From an uncultured Clostridia bacterium (GTDB lineage: Bacteria > Bacillota > Clostridia > TANB77 > CAG-508): a DNA stretch of 64,000 bases. The notes under the pieces are model-generated. The model worked only from the letters and a program-made list of their open reading frames with translations, searched no databases and was not told the origin of the DNA. Where the stretch lies: the NCBI GenBank assembly GCA_948530865.1, contig CAOTKV010000001.1:62001-126000 (forward strand), written 5' to 3'. Positions 35,162 through 43,779 of this stretch are shown piece by piece. The position numbers were made by a program, and so were the translations under genes. Each line of letters opens with the position of its first letter. Within the stretch, counting starts at the first letter, position 1.

Positions 35162-35494
35162 ATGAATGTATATGATGCAGTAAATAACTTAGCAAGAGCT
35201 ATAAAAGATTCAAATGAATATCAAGAGTACAAAAAGATAAAAGAAGAAATAATAAAAGATCCAAGTTTAAAAGCAAGAATTGATGAATTTGAAAAAATAC
35301 GTTATGAAGAACAATTATTAGCTATGCAAGGTGAAAGGCAAAGTGAAGAAAAAATAGCAAAATTACAAGAACTATACAAAATATTAGTTCAAAATTCTGA
35401 TGTAAAAGAGTATTTCGATAAAGAAGTGAAGTTTAATGTTATGATTGCTGATGTGAATAAAATTATTGGTGAATCAATAAAAGACGTTCTATAA
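35162..35494 (+). CDS. YlbF/YheA family protein
   Basis: 110-aa all-helical protein: VYDAVNNLARAIKDSNEYQE, YKKIKEEIIKDPSLKARIDE and a final NVMIADVNKIIGESIKDVL helix, the pattern of the YlbF/YmcA/YheA family. In Bacillus, YlbF and YmcA with YaaT form an Fe-S complex that steers RNase Y; YheA-type members are less known. Which subfamily this is cannot be told. ATG behind GGAGG. Confidence 0.88.
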   Translation: MNVYDAVNNLARAIKDSNEYQEYKKIKEEIIKDPSLKARIDEFEKIRYEEQLLAMQGERQSEEKIAKLQELYKILVQNSDVKEYFDKEVKFNVMIADVNKIIGESIKDVL

Positions 35495-35504
35495 GAGTAA
35501 AATG

Positions 35505-35541
35505 AAAGATATATGTAGATTAGCTATGTATATCTTTTTTT
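35505..35541 (+). terminator. Terminator after the YlbF-like gene
   Basis: 9-bp stem AAAGATATA/TATATCTTT followed by a T-run. Confidence 0.75.
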
Positions 35542-35563
35542 ATTTAGAAAATTATTATAAAAA

Positions 35564-35592
35564 ATATTAAGTGCAAAATTTAAAATTACTAC
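35564..35592 (+). repeat. Dispersed repeat, exact inverted copy at 58434-58462
   Basis: 29 bases starting ATATTAAGTGC and ending AATTACTAC recur exactly on the opposite strand in the murB upstream region. A second shared motif, ACTCACACAAATA, follows at 35631-35652. Confidence 0.65.
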
Positions 35593-35751
35593 TAAAAAAC
35601 ACAACTTCAAATATGTGCTATAAAAATAATACTCACACAAATACCAATTTCTAAAACATTACAAAAAACTAAGTTTTTCTCAAAAAAATATATCTTTTAT
35701 TGAGTTTTTGTTATATAATATTGTAGAAAATTTGTATTTTGGGAGGAAAGG

Positions 35752-37440
35752 ATGAACAAAAAATGGGAATTTTATAATCAAGAGCAAGAAAAAGTAAATA
35801 AACTTGTAGAAAAATTTAATATTTCAGAGTTACTTGCAACAGTCTTGGTTAATAGAAATATTGTAAATGAAAAAGATGTAGAATTATTTTTAAATCCTAC
35901 AAGAAATGATTTTCATGATCCATATTTAATGCCTGATATGAAATCAGCAGTAAAAAGAATTATACAAGCAATTAATAATAATGAGAAAACAATTATATAT
36001 GGAGATTATGATGTAGATGGAATAACAAGTATAACAGTTCTATCTAAATTCCTTAAAGCAAGAGGGTTAGATGTTGGAGCATATATACCAAATCGTTTAA
36101 ATGAAGGATATGGATTAAACAAAGAAGCAATAAAGAAAATTGCTGATGAAGGTTATAAATTAATAATTACTGTTGATTGTGGTATTTCTGGGACTGAAGA
36201 AGTTAAATATGCATATAGTTTAGGAATGGAAGTTATTGTTACAGATCATCATGAACCATTAGAAGAACTTCCAAAAGCTTTAGCAGTTATTGATTGTAAA
36301 AGAAAAGATAATAAATATCCATTTAATAGTTTGGCTGGTGTAGGAGTTGCATTTAAAGTAATACAAGCAATAGGAATAGAATTAAAAATAGATGAAAAAG
36401 AATATTTAAAGTATTTAGATATTGTTGCAATAGGAACAATATCAGATATAGTTCCTTTGATAGATGAAAATAGAGTTATTGCAAAACTTGGATTAAAATT
36501 AGTTGAAGTAACTAAATCTCCTGGAGTTAGAGCATTACTTAATGCTTCTGCATATAAAGAAGTAAATTCAAATACAGTTTCTTTTGGAATTGCACCAAGA
36601 ATAAATGCTTGTGGTAGAATGGGACATGAAAGAGATGCTTTAGATTTATTTCTTACAGAGAACATTGTAGAAGCAAATAGAATTACAAATATTTTAAATG
36701 AATATAATAAAGAAAGACAAAATATAGAAAAAAGAATTTTTGAAGAAGCGGTAGCAAAAATTGAAAAAGACCATTTAGATAAAAATAATAGTATAGTATT
36801 AGGTTCTGAAAATTGGCATCATGGAGTAATTGGAATTGTTGCCTCAAAAATAACAGAATTATATTTTAAACCAAGTATATTAATTTGTTTTGAAGAAAAT
36901 GTTGGAAAAGGCTCAGGAAGAAGTATTCCAGGTTTTGATTTACATGGTGCATTATGTGCAACAAGTGAGTATTTAGAAAAATATGGTGGTCATGAAATGG
37001 CTGTTGGTCTTAGTTTAAAACAAGACAAGTTCCAAGAATTTATAAAGGCATTTGAAGAAAAAGCAGAACAAGCACATACAGAAGAAATAGTTCCTGTTGT
37101 AAAAATTGATAAAGAAATTTCTTTAAAAGATATAACTTTAGAAAATGTAAAAAGTTTAAATCTTTTAGAGCCATTTGGGGAAGCTAACAAAACACCAATT
37201 TTTATATATAGAAATTTAAAAATTGATTCAATTAGAGCTTTATCAGAAGGAAAGCATTTAAAATTAACCTTAAAAGATGCAAATACTATAATAAATGCAA
37301 TAGGATTTAATATGGGGAAATATTCAGAAGAATATCAATTAGGAGATAAAATTGATATTATAGGAGTATTAGAAATTAACTCGTTTAATGGAGTGGAAAG
37401 TGTGCAAATTAATATGAAAGATTTGAGACGTTCATATTAG
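35752..37440 (+). CDS. recJ: RecJ single-strand DNA exonuclease
   Basis: 562 aa. DHH-phosphoesterase motifs in order: IIYGDYDVDGITS (about 80), TVDCGISG, VTDHHEP (about 163), NACGRMGHE, then DHHA1 with SENWHHGVIGIVASKI, GSGRSIPGFDLHGAL and YGGHEMAVGLSL, and a C-terminal OB-like domain. The 5'-3' exonuclease acts in recombination and repair. Usual length. TATAAT at 35714-35719 preceded by TTTTG could serve as an extended -10; no clear -35. relA follows after 21 bases. Confidence 0.96.
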   Translation: MNKKWEFYNQEQEKVNKLVEKFNISELLATVLVNRNIVNEKDVELFLNPTRNDFHDPYLMPDMKSAVKRIIQAINNNEKTIIYGDYDVDGITSITVLSKFLKARGLDVGAYIPNRLNEGYGLNKEAIKKIADEGYKLIITVDCGISGTEEVKYAYSLGMEVIVTDHHEPLEELPKALAVIDCKRKDNKYPFNSLAGVGVAFKVIQAIGIELKIDEKEYLKYLDIVAIGTISDIVPLIDENRVIAKLGLKLVEVTKSPGVRALLNASAYKEVNSNTVSFGIAPRINACGRMGHERDALDLFLTENIVEANRITNILNEYNKERQNIEKRIFEEAVAKIEKDHLDKNNSIVLGSENWHHGVIGIVASKITELYFKPSILICFEENVGKGSGRSIPGFDLHGALCATSEYLEKYGGHEMAVGLSLKQDKFQEFIKAFEEKAEQAHTEEIVPVVKIDKEISLKDITLENVKSLNLLEPFGEANKTPIFIYRNLKIDSIRALSEGKHLKLTLKDANTIINAIGFNMGKYSEEYQLGDKIDIIGVLEINSFNGVESVQINMKDLRRSY

Positions 37441-37461
37441 TTTACTTAGGGGGATTAAAAT

Positions 37462-39663
37462 ATGACAGATAGTAATAAAGAAATAACAATTGATGATATT
37501 ATAAATAAACAATTAGAAAATTATCCTGATGCTGATGTTAATCTTATAAAAAAAGCATATGAATATGCAAAGGAGAATCATGGTGATCAATGTAGAAAAT
37601 CAGGAGAACCATATATGATACATCCTGTTAATGTTGCGTACATATTATCAGAACTTGGAATGGATGATGAAACTTTATGTGCAGCACTTCTTCACGATGT
37701 TGTTGAAGATACTCCAAAAACACATGAGGATTTAGTAAAAGATTTTGGAGAATCAATAGCTGAAATGGTAGCAGGAGTAACTAAACTTGGTACTTTAAGA
37801 TATACTTCAAAAGAGGAAGTACAAGTTGAAAATTATAGAAAAATGTTTTTAGCAATGGGAAAAGATATTAGAGTAATTCTTATAAAACTTGCAGATAGAC
37901 TTCATAACATGAGAACTCTAAAATATCTTACTCGTGATAGACAAATTGCAAATGCTGAAGAAACCCAAGATTTATACGCTCCTCTTGCAAATAGACTTGG
38001 TATTTATTCTTTAAAATGGGAGCTTGAAGATTTAAGTTTTAAATATTTGCATCCTGAAGAATATCATGAAATAGTAACAGGTCTTGATAGAAAAAGAGAA
38101 GAAAGACTTACATTTATAAATAAAATCCAAGAAGATTTAGATAATGAAATAAAAGCAGAAGGAATAAAAGCTGATGTTACTGGTAGAGCAAAGCATTTGT
38201 ATAGTATTTACAGAAAAATGCAAAGAGATAATAAAACATTAGATCAAATTTATGATTTGTTTGCACTAAGAATACTTGTAGATAATGTGAAAGATTGTTA
38301 TGCAGTTCTTGGAATTGTTCATGAAATGTATACACCAATGCCAGGAAGATTTAAAGATTATATTGCAGTTCCTAAAAAGAATATGTATCAATCAATACAT
38401 ACAACTTTACTTGGACCAAAAGGAACACCTTTTGAAGTTCAAATTCGTACTTGGGATATGCATAGGATTGCAGAATTTGGTATTGCTGCTCACTGGGCAT
38501 ATAAGGAAGCTAGTAATCAAGGAACAAAAAAATCAGTTGTTGTCACATCTGATAAACTTGCTTGGCTTCGTGAAACATTAGAATGGCAAAAGAATACAGA
38601 AAATCCAAATGAATTTTTAAATACATTAAAACAAGAATTATTTGAAGATGAAGTATATATTTTTACTCCAAAAGGAACTATAAAAGTTCTTCCAAAAGGA
38701 GCAACGCCAATAGATTTTGCATATAGTGTTCATGAGCAAATTGGACATAAAATGGTAGGTTGTAAAATTAATAGCAAAATGATGCCTATTATTACACCAT
38801 TAAGAAATGGTGATATTGTTGAAATTATTACTTCAGAACAATCTAAAGGACCAAGTCGTGATTGGCTTAAATTTATAAAGAGTTCATCAGCTAAAACAAG
38901 AATAAATCAATGGTTTAAAAGAGCACAAAGAAGTGAGAATATTGAAAAAGGAAAAGATTTAATAGAAAAAGAAGTAAAAAAACTAGGCATAAAATATTCA
39001 GATATTGTAAGACCAGAATGGTTACAACTTGCAATGGATAGATATAAATTTCAAACAGTAGAAGATTTATATGCGAGTATTGGATTCGGAGGAATATCTG
39101 TAAATAAATTAATGGCAAGACTTTTAGATGAATACAGAAAAGAACATGAAGAAGAAGATTTTGAACAGAAAATAGAAGAATTAGCACAAGCAAGACCAAC
39201 TAGACCTCAAAATTCAAAATCTGGTGTTGTAGTAAAAGGAATTGATAACTGTTTAGTAAAATTATCAAAATGTTGTAATCCATTACCAGGAGATGAAATT
39301 GTTGGTTATATAACAAAAGGAAGAGGAGTTTCTGTTCATCGTACTGATTGTGCAAATGTTAAAGATTTATTAAATGAAGAAAATAGAATGATTGATGTAT
39401 ACTGGTTTGATGATGTTAATGGATCATATAAAGTTGAAATTGAAATTTTAGCAAATGATAGAAATGGATTATTAAAAGATATAATCAAACAAGTTGAAAG
39501 TAATAAAATAAAAATAACAGGTATGAATACAAAAACAACAAAAGAAAATATCGCTATAATAGATATTTTATTAGAAGTAGAAAATAAAGATATGTTAAAT
39601 AAATTAATATCTGGTTTTAGAAATATTGAAAGTGTATATGATGTAAATCGTAAGAGAGGATAA
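37462..39663 (+). CDS. relA: Bifunctional (p)ppGpp synthetase/hydrolase (Rel)
   Basis: 733 aa. The HD hydrolase domain is intact (YMIHPVNVAYILSELG, ALLHDVVEDTPKTHEDL, KLADRLHNMRTL); synthetase domain with RAKHLYSIYRKMQRDN, DLFALRILV and EVQIRTWDMHRIAEFGIAAHW; TGS domain about 390-450 (VYIFTPKGTIKVLPKGATPI); a zinc-finger-like C-terminal segment with KCCNPLPGDEIVGYITKGRG; and a final ACT domain. Both activities are therefore expected. Stringent-response control enzyme in the cytosol, operonic with recJ and the MBL hydrolase. Confidence 0.96.
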   Translation: MTDSNKEITIDDIINKQLENYPDADVNLIKKAYEYAKENHGDQCRKSGEPYMIHPVNVAYILSELGMDDETLCAALLHDVVEDTPKTHEDLVKDFGESIAEMVAGVTKLGTLRYTSKEEVQVENYRKMFLAMGKDIRVILIKLADRLHNMRTLKYLTRDRQIANAEETQDLYAPLANRLGIYSLKWELEDLSFKYLHPEEYHEIVTGLDRKREERLTFINKIQEDLDNEIKAEGIKADVTGRAKHLYSIYRKMQRDNKTLDQIYDLFALRILVDNVKDCYAVLGIVHEMYTPMPGRFKDYIAVPKKNMYQSIHTTLLGPKGTPFEVQIRTWDMHRIAEFGIAAHWAYKEASNQGTKKSVVVTSDKLAWLRETLEWQKNTENPNEFLNTLKQELFEDEVYIFTPKGTIKVLPKGATPIDFAYSVHEQIGHKMVGCKINSKMMPIITPLRNGDIVEIITSEQSKGPSRDWLKFIKSSSAKTRINQWFKRAQRSENIEKGKDLIEKEVKKLGIKYSDIVRPEWLQLAMDRYKFQTVEDLYASIGFGGISVNKLMARLLDEYRKEHEEEDFEQKIEELAQARPTRPQNSKSGVVVKGIDNCLVKLSKCCNPLPGDEIVGYITKGRGVSVHRTDCANVKDLLNEENRMIDVYWFDDVNGSYKVEIEILANDRNGLLKDIIKQVESNKIKITGMNTKTTKENIAIIDILLEVENKDMLNKLISGFRNIESVYDVNRKRG

Positions 39664-39668
39664 AATTT

Positions 39669-40319
39669 ATGATACTAAAGAGATTACAAGTAACAACTCC
39701 TCAAAAGGGGTTAAAAACTAATTCATATGTAATTTGTGATGAAAAATCAAAAGAAGCAATGGTAATAGATCCAGGAGGAGAGCCTGAAAGAATTGCAGAA
39801 ACTTTAGATATATTGGGAGCTAATTTGAAATATATATTTTTAACTCATTGTCATGCAGACCATATAGGTGGAATTTCTGAACTAAAAAAAATTAAAGGTG
39901 GAAAAATTTTAGTAAGCAGATCAGATAGTGAAGGATTATATAATAAAGATATTAATTTAGCAGAATATATTAATATGGAAATTCCCGAACTTGAGGCAGA
40001 TTCCAGAGTTGATGATGAAGATTTAATCCATATTGGAGAAATAGAATTTAAAGTAATTGCAACTCCAGGGCATACTAAAGGTGGATTATGCTTGTATGCT
40101 GAAAAAGAAGGACTTGTGTTTACAGGGGATACAATGTTTTCTGGAACTTGGGGAAGAACAGATTTGCCAACAGGTAGTTTTGTTGAATTAATTACATCGA
40201 TTACTGATAGATTAATGCCACTTCCAGATGATACAATTGTTTATCCAGGTCATGGTAAAATTACTATGATACAAGATGAAAGAAATATTTATATAGAATT
40301 AAGAGCAAAGGAGTTTTAA
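39669..40319 (+). CDS. MBL-fold hydrolase (YqgX/glyoxalase II-like)
   Basis: 216 aa. Metal ligands in LTHCHADHIGG, PGHTKGGLCLY, FTGDTMFSGTWGRTDLPTG and PGHGKIT, the arrangement of glyoxalase II-like hydrolases. Probably hydrolyses a thioester in the cytosol; substrate unknown. Five bases after relA and four before hisS, so one operon; this order is common in Clostridia. Confidence 0.92.
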   Translation: MILKRLQVTTPQKGLKTNSYVICDEKSKEAMVIDPGGEPERIAETLDILGANLKYIFLTHCHADHIGGISELKKIKGGKILVSRSDSEGLYNKDINLAEYINMEIPELEADSRVDDEDLIHIGEIEFKVIATPGHTKGGLCLYAEKEGLVFTGDTMFSGTWGRTDLPTGSFVELITSITDRLMPLPDDTIVYPGHGKITMIQDERNIYIELRAKEF

Positions 40320-40322
40320 TTT

Positions 40323-41564
40323 ATGATACAAAAACCAAAAGGAACAAAAGACTTATTGCCAAATGAAAGTTACAAATGGCAAGAAGCAGAAAATAAAGTA
40401 AAAAAAGTATTAGAAAGCTATAATTTTAAAGAAATAAGAGTTCCAGTTTTTGAACATACAGAATTATTCCAAAGAGGTGTAGGAGAAACAACAGATGTTG
40501 TTCAAAAAGAAATGTATACATTTAATGATAAAGGTGGAAGAAGCATTACTTTAAGACCAGAAGGAACAGCTGGAGTTGTTAGAGCATATTTGGAAAATGG
40601 TATGGGAAGTATGCCAAGTCCAGTAAAACTTTGGTATAATATGGGAATGTATAGATATGAAAATGTTCAAAAAGGAAGACTTAGAGAATTTCACCAAATA
40701 GGAGCAGAACTTATTGGTTCAAAAAGTTATTTAGCAGATGTTGATGTTATATTAATGGCAAATAGTATTTTTGAAGCATTAAATATTCCTAATATAAAAT
40801 TAACAATAAATAGTATAGGATGTCCAAAATGTAGAAGCGAATATCAGAAAATTTTAAGAGAATTTATTGGCAAGAATTTGGAAGAGTATTGTGATACATG
40901 TAAGACAAGATTTGAAAAAAATCCTATGAGAATACTAGATTGTAAAGAAAAAAGATGTAAAGAATTAAATGTTGGTGCTCCAATGATGATTGATTATTTA
41001 TGCGAAGAATGTAAAGAACACTTTGAAAATGTAAAATCAATGCTTGAAATATCAAATTTGAAATATGAAATAGATCCAAGTATTGTTAGAGGATTAGATT
41101 ATTATACTAAAACTGTATTTGAATTTATAGATGAAAAATCTGGTTTAACAGTTTTAGGTGGTGGAAGATATGATGGTTTAGTTGAAGAATTTGGTGGTCA
41201 ATCTACTCCAGCTGTTGGATTTGCTACAGGAGTTGAAAGACTTATGGAAATGTATAATGAAAATAATACTCAAATTGAAGATAAAAAACCTGATTTATAT
41301 ATTTTATCTTTAGGAGGGAAAGAAAATCAAAAAGCTTTAGAACTATCATTAAAATTAAGAAAAGATGGATATATTATTGAAAAAGATATTTTTGAAAGAA
41401 GTTTTAAAGCTCAAATGAAATATGCAGATAAAATAAGTGCTAAAAATTTATTGGTTATTGGTGAAAACGAGTTAAATTCTAATACAGCCAAAATAAAAAA
41501 TATGCAAACAGGAGAAGAAAAAGAAATTGCTTTAAACTATGAAGAAATAAAAAAGAACATGTAA
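40323..41564 (+). CDS. hisS: Histidyl-tRNA synthetase
   Basis: 413 aa. Class II motifs: QKPKGTKDLLP start, ITLRPEGTAGVVRAY, motif 2 WYNMGMYRYENVQKGRLREF, the HisA signatures IVRGLDYYTKTVFEF and LGGGRYDGLVEEFGG, motif 3 PAVGFATGVERL, and a C-terminal anticodon domain. Four cysteines in an insertion (CPKC near residue 175, CDTC near 200) could bind zinc. Charges tRNA-His. Confidence 0.96.
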   Translation: MIQKPKGTKDLLPNESYKWQEAENKVKKVLESYNFKEIRVPVFEHTELFQRGVGETTDVVQKEMYTFNDKGGRSITLRPEGTAGVVRAYLENGMGSMPSPVKLWYNMGMYRYENVQKGRLREFHQIGAELIGSKSYLADVDVILMANSIFEALNIPNIKLTINSIGCPKCRSEYQKILREFIGKNLEEYCDTCKTRFEKNPMRILDCKEKRCKELNVGAPMMIDYLCEECKEHFENVKSMLEISNLKYEIDPSIVRGLDYYTKTVFEFIDEKSGLTVLGGGRYDGLVEEFGGQSTPAVGFATGVERLMEMYNENNTQIEDKKPDLYILSLGGKENQKALELSLKLRKDGYIIEKDIFERSFKAQMKYADKISAKNLLVIGENELNSNTAKIKNMQTGEEKEIALNYEEIKKNM

Positions 41565-41579
41565 AGTGTTCTTTTTTTT
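41551..41579 (+). terminator. Terminator overlapping the hisS stop
   Basis: 9-bp stem AAAAGAACA/TGTTCTTTT whose left arm lies in the last hisS codons, followed by Ts. Confidence 0.8.
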
Positions 41580-41617
41580 ATTCTCTTTAATATAATTTGA
41601 TATTGGAGAGAATAGAA

Positions 41618-42760
41618 ATGATTAATTTAGCAGTTATAAATATAAAAGATATTATTAAATTTATAAAAAAAGCATTTTTTATTTTGAGTATGATTATAAT
41701 TTTAATAATATTTTTTAGAAAAATTAGTTTTGTAGAATTAAAAAATAAAATAAAATTTAATAGTAAAGCCATTGATAATAACATTGCATTTTCGAGTTAT
41801 TTTAATAATCAATCTAAAAGTGAAAGTACTTTAAAGAAAATTTTAGTTTCTCAATTTGCATTATTTTCTAAAGAGGAAGAATTGATGGAAAAAGAAAATC
41901 AAGAGGAGGTTTTAGAATTCGAAAACAATGAAATAAACATTGATAAAAAAAGTGATACTCCTACAAATATAGTTCAAGATATGAGTAAAGTGGAATCAGT
42001 AGCAGAAACACAAGTTATAAAAGAAAATAATAAAACAGATACATTTACAAATACCTATAATTCTGTAAAAATTAGAAATGAATCATCATATAATTTAACA
42101 GAAGAAATGCTTATTCCTAATGTGGAATTGAAAAATAAGAAAGATATTATTATATATCATACTCATACATGTGAAAGCTATACACCAACAGAAGCAAATA
42201 ATTATGTGGCAAGTGGGAATTTTAGAACAATAGATTTAAATTATAGTGTAGTAAGAGTTGGAACAGAACTTACAAATAATCTAAATAGTTTGGGATTTAA
42301 TGTTAACCATAATACAACTTATCATGATTATCCAGCATATACTGGATCATATACTAGATCTTTAGCAACAATAAAAGAGATTTTAGCTAAAAGTCCTACT
42401 TCAGAATTTATTATTGATTTGCATAGAGATGCAATTGGAAGTATGAGTAATTATGGACCAACAGTAAAAATTGGTAATGATATATGTGCACAATTAATGT
42501 TTGTTATTGGAACTGATGGAGGTGGATTAGAGCATAAAGATTGGCTTTACAACTTTAAAATGGCTGTCAAGATTCAAGAAAAAGCAAATGAAATGTATCC
42601 AGGATTATTTAAACCTATAATATTAAGAAATTCACGTTATAATCAACATGTTACAAAAGGTGCTTGTATTATAGAAGTAGGAGCAACAGGAAATACTCTT
42701 GAACAATGTAATACAAGTATGAAATATTTAGCGAAAGTTATTGAAGAAGTGATGAAATAA
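41618..42760 (+). CDS. spoIIP: SpoIIP stage II sporulation protein P
   Basis: I use ATG 41618, 8 bases after GGAGAG, not an in-frame TTG at 41597. A membrane helix at about 18-35 (FFILSMIIILIIFF) anchors it; after a 130-residue linker the catalytic domain shows IIYHTHTCESYTP, FIIDLHRDAIGS and KGACIIEVGATGNTLEQ, the zinc ligands of SpoIIP. It is an amidase and endopeptidase of peptidoglycan that, with SpoIID and SpoIIM, drives engulfment. 380 aa is normal. Spore formation is supported together with gpr. Confidence 0.93.
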   Translation: MINLAVINIKDIIKFIKKAFFILSMIIILIIFFRKISFVELKNKIKFNSKAIDNNIAFSSYFNNQSKSESTLKKILVSQFALFSKEEELMEKENQEEVLEFENNEINIDKKSDTPTNIVQDMSKVESVAETQVIKENNKTDTFTNTYNSVKIRNESSYNLTEEMLIPNVELKNKKDIIIYHTHTCESYTPTEANNYVASGNFRTIDLNYSVVRVGTELTNNLNSLGFNVNHNTTYHDYPAYTGSYTRSLATIKEILAKSPTSEFIIDLHRDAIGSMSNYGPTVKIGNDICAQLMFVIGTDGGGLEHKDWLYNFKMAVKIQEKANEMYPGLFKPIILRNSRYNQHVTKGACIIEVGATGNTLEQCNTSMKYLAKVIEEVMK

Positions 42761-42780
42761 AGTATTTTTATGTAAAACCT

Positions 42781-42809
42781 TTGACAAAATTAACATAATG
42801 TGATAAAAT
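42781..42809 (+). promoter_or_regulatory. Strong promoter of the foreign islet
   Basis: Perfect TTGACA at 42781, a 17-base spacer and TAAAAT at 42804-42809, about 50 bases before the start codon at 42860. Confidence 0.7.
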
Positions 42810-42859
42810 ATACGAGTATCAAAAAACAACGTTTTAAGAAAGGTCAAGGTGACAACATT

Positions 42860-43363
42860 ATGAAAAAAAATGACATCATGTATGAAGTAACTGAACTGCT
42901 TGAAATCAAATCATATCTCTCAGGAGAGGATCAGGAAGAGGTTGCGGCAGCAATCATTCGGCTGAACGGCAATATGAATGATCTGCTTTCAGAGGCAGAG
43001 TATTCAGATGCGGCTGAGAGAATCCTGGAGGTTATCGATGGCTATGAGTGCCATGATAATACCAGAGGCGATGTCATCAGAATGGTGCAGAATCTGATCT
43101 CAACTATGCAGGAAGACTGCAAGAAGAGAGACAAGGCCGAGGAGTTTAAGGAAATGCAGGACGAGGTGAAAGCGGTATGTGGCGAAGTTGCCAGTGTTAT
43201 CCGCCAGGAAACCAAAGCTGCCTGCGAGCAAATCAGCGAAGCCATCAAACGGGAAACGCCGAAATGCTCTGGCGCACTTGCCGAGCTCAGAGGACTTCCC
43301 AGGAGAGCTGAAAAGAGCCTTAAACGTGGCATAAGAAACTGGCTGAAGGATGACGAAGACTAA
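42860..43363 (+). CDS. Hypothetical protein of foreign composition, 167 aa
   Basis: ATG 42860; an AAGAAAGG site lies 18-25 bases before it and a closer GGTGA is weak. The DNA is far richer in G and C than its surroundings and uses codons such as CGG, CTG, GCC and GGC rarely seen in native genes, so it is recently acquired. The protein is helical and acidic (SGEDQEEVAAAIIRLNGNMN, AEEFKEMQDEVKAVCGEVAS), turning basic at the end (RGLPRRAEKSLKRGIRNWLK). No family recognised. Its own promoter and terminator suggest a self-contained cassette. Confidence 0.8.
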   Translation: MKKNDIMYEVTELLEIKSYLSGEDQEEVAAAIIRLNGNMNDLLSEAEYSDAAERILEVIDGYECHDNTRGDVIRMVQNLISTMQEDCKKRDKAEEFKEMQDEVKAVCGEVASVIRQETKAACEQISEAIKRETPKCSGALAELRGLPRRAEKSLKRGIRNWLKDDED

Positions 43364-43388
43364 GGTTTGTGATCGGTAAAACCTTGCC

Positions 43389-43426
43389 AGCGGGGGAGAA
43401 AGTTTTCCCTCGCTATATTTATTTTG
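43389..43426 (+). terminator. Terminator of the 42860 gene
   Basis: 9-bp stem AGCGGGGGA/TCCCTCGCT with one G-U and an AT-rich, imperfect T tail. Confidence 0.6.
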
Positions 43427-43463
43427 AAACCAATTTGTAGGTATTAAGAAAGGATTGACAGAT

Positions 43464-43733
43464 ATGGATGTAGGCGCAATCAAGAATAATATCGAGAAAC
43501 TGGAACAAATCAATCATGGACTTCAAAGAAACAAAAATTATATGTGCATTGATTGCCATATTAGAATGTTAAATGAGCATATTGTTTTTTTGAAGGAAGA
43601 AGAGGGGTGTGGAGAGTTGGTAGAATTAATACGTGCCAATGTAATCCAATACTATGTTAATCGGCTTGATATAAAAGAAATAATAGAATCTGTTTCTAAG
43701 CTGATTGAAGTTTTAAAAAGAAAAATCCAGTAA
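43464..43733 (+). CDS. Hypothetical helical protein of the islet, 89 aa
   Basis: ATG 43464 lies 9 bases after AAGAAAGGA, a ribosome site similar to the one before its neighbour. Helical (AIKNNIEKLEQINHGLQRNK) with a CIDCH pair that could bind metal. It uses CGG in frame (VNRLD) and so fits the foreign islet, though its composition is closer to the host than the 42860 gene. Unrecognised. Confidence 0.72.
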   Translation: MDVGAIKNNIEKLEQINHGLQRNKNYMCIDCHIRMLNEHIVFLKEEEGCGELVELIRANVIQYYVNRLDIKEIIESVSKLIEVLKRKIQ

Positions 43734-43742
43734 ATTTGGAAA

Positions 43743-43779
43743 AAAGAGTGGGGTCATGAAAGAGCCCACTCTTTATATT
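43743..43779 (+). terminator. Terminator between islet and tmcAL (convergent)
   Basis: 10-bp stem AAAGAGTGGG/CCCACTCTTT. A-runs on the left and Ts on the right let it serve both strands. Confidence 0.75.

Noticed and set aside
40320..40323. T-box leader in front of hisS
   Set aside because: Only three bases separate hisS from the upstream hydrolase gene, so no T-box can fit.
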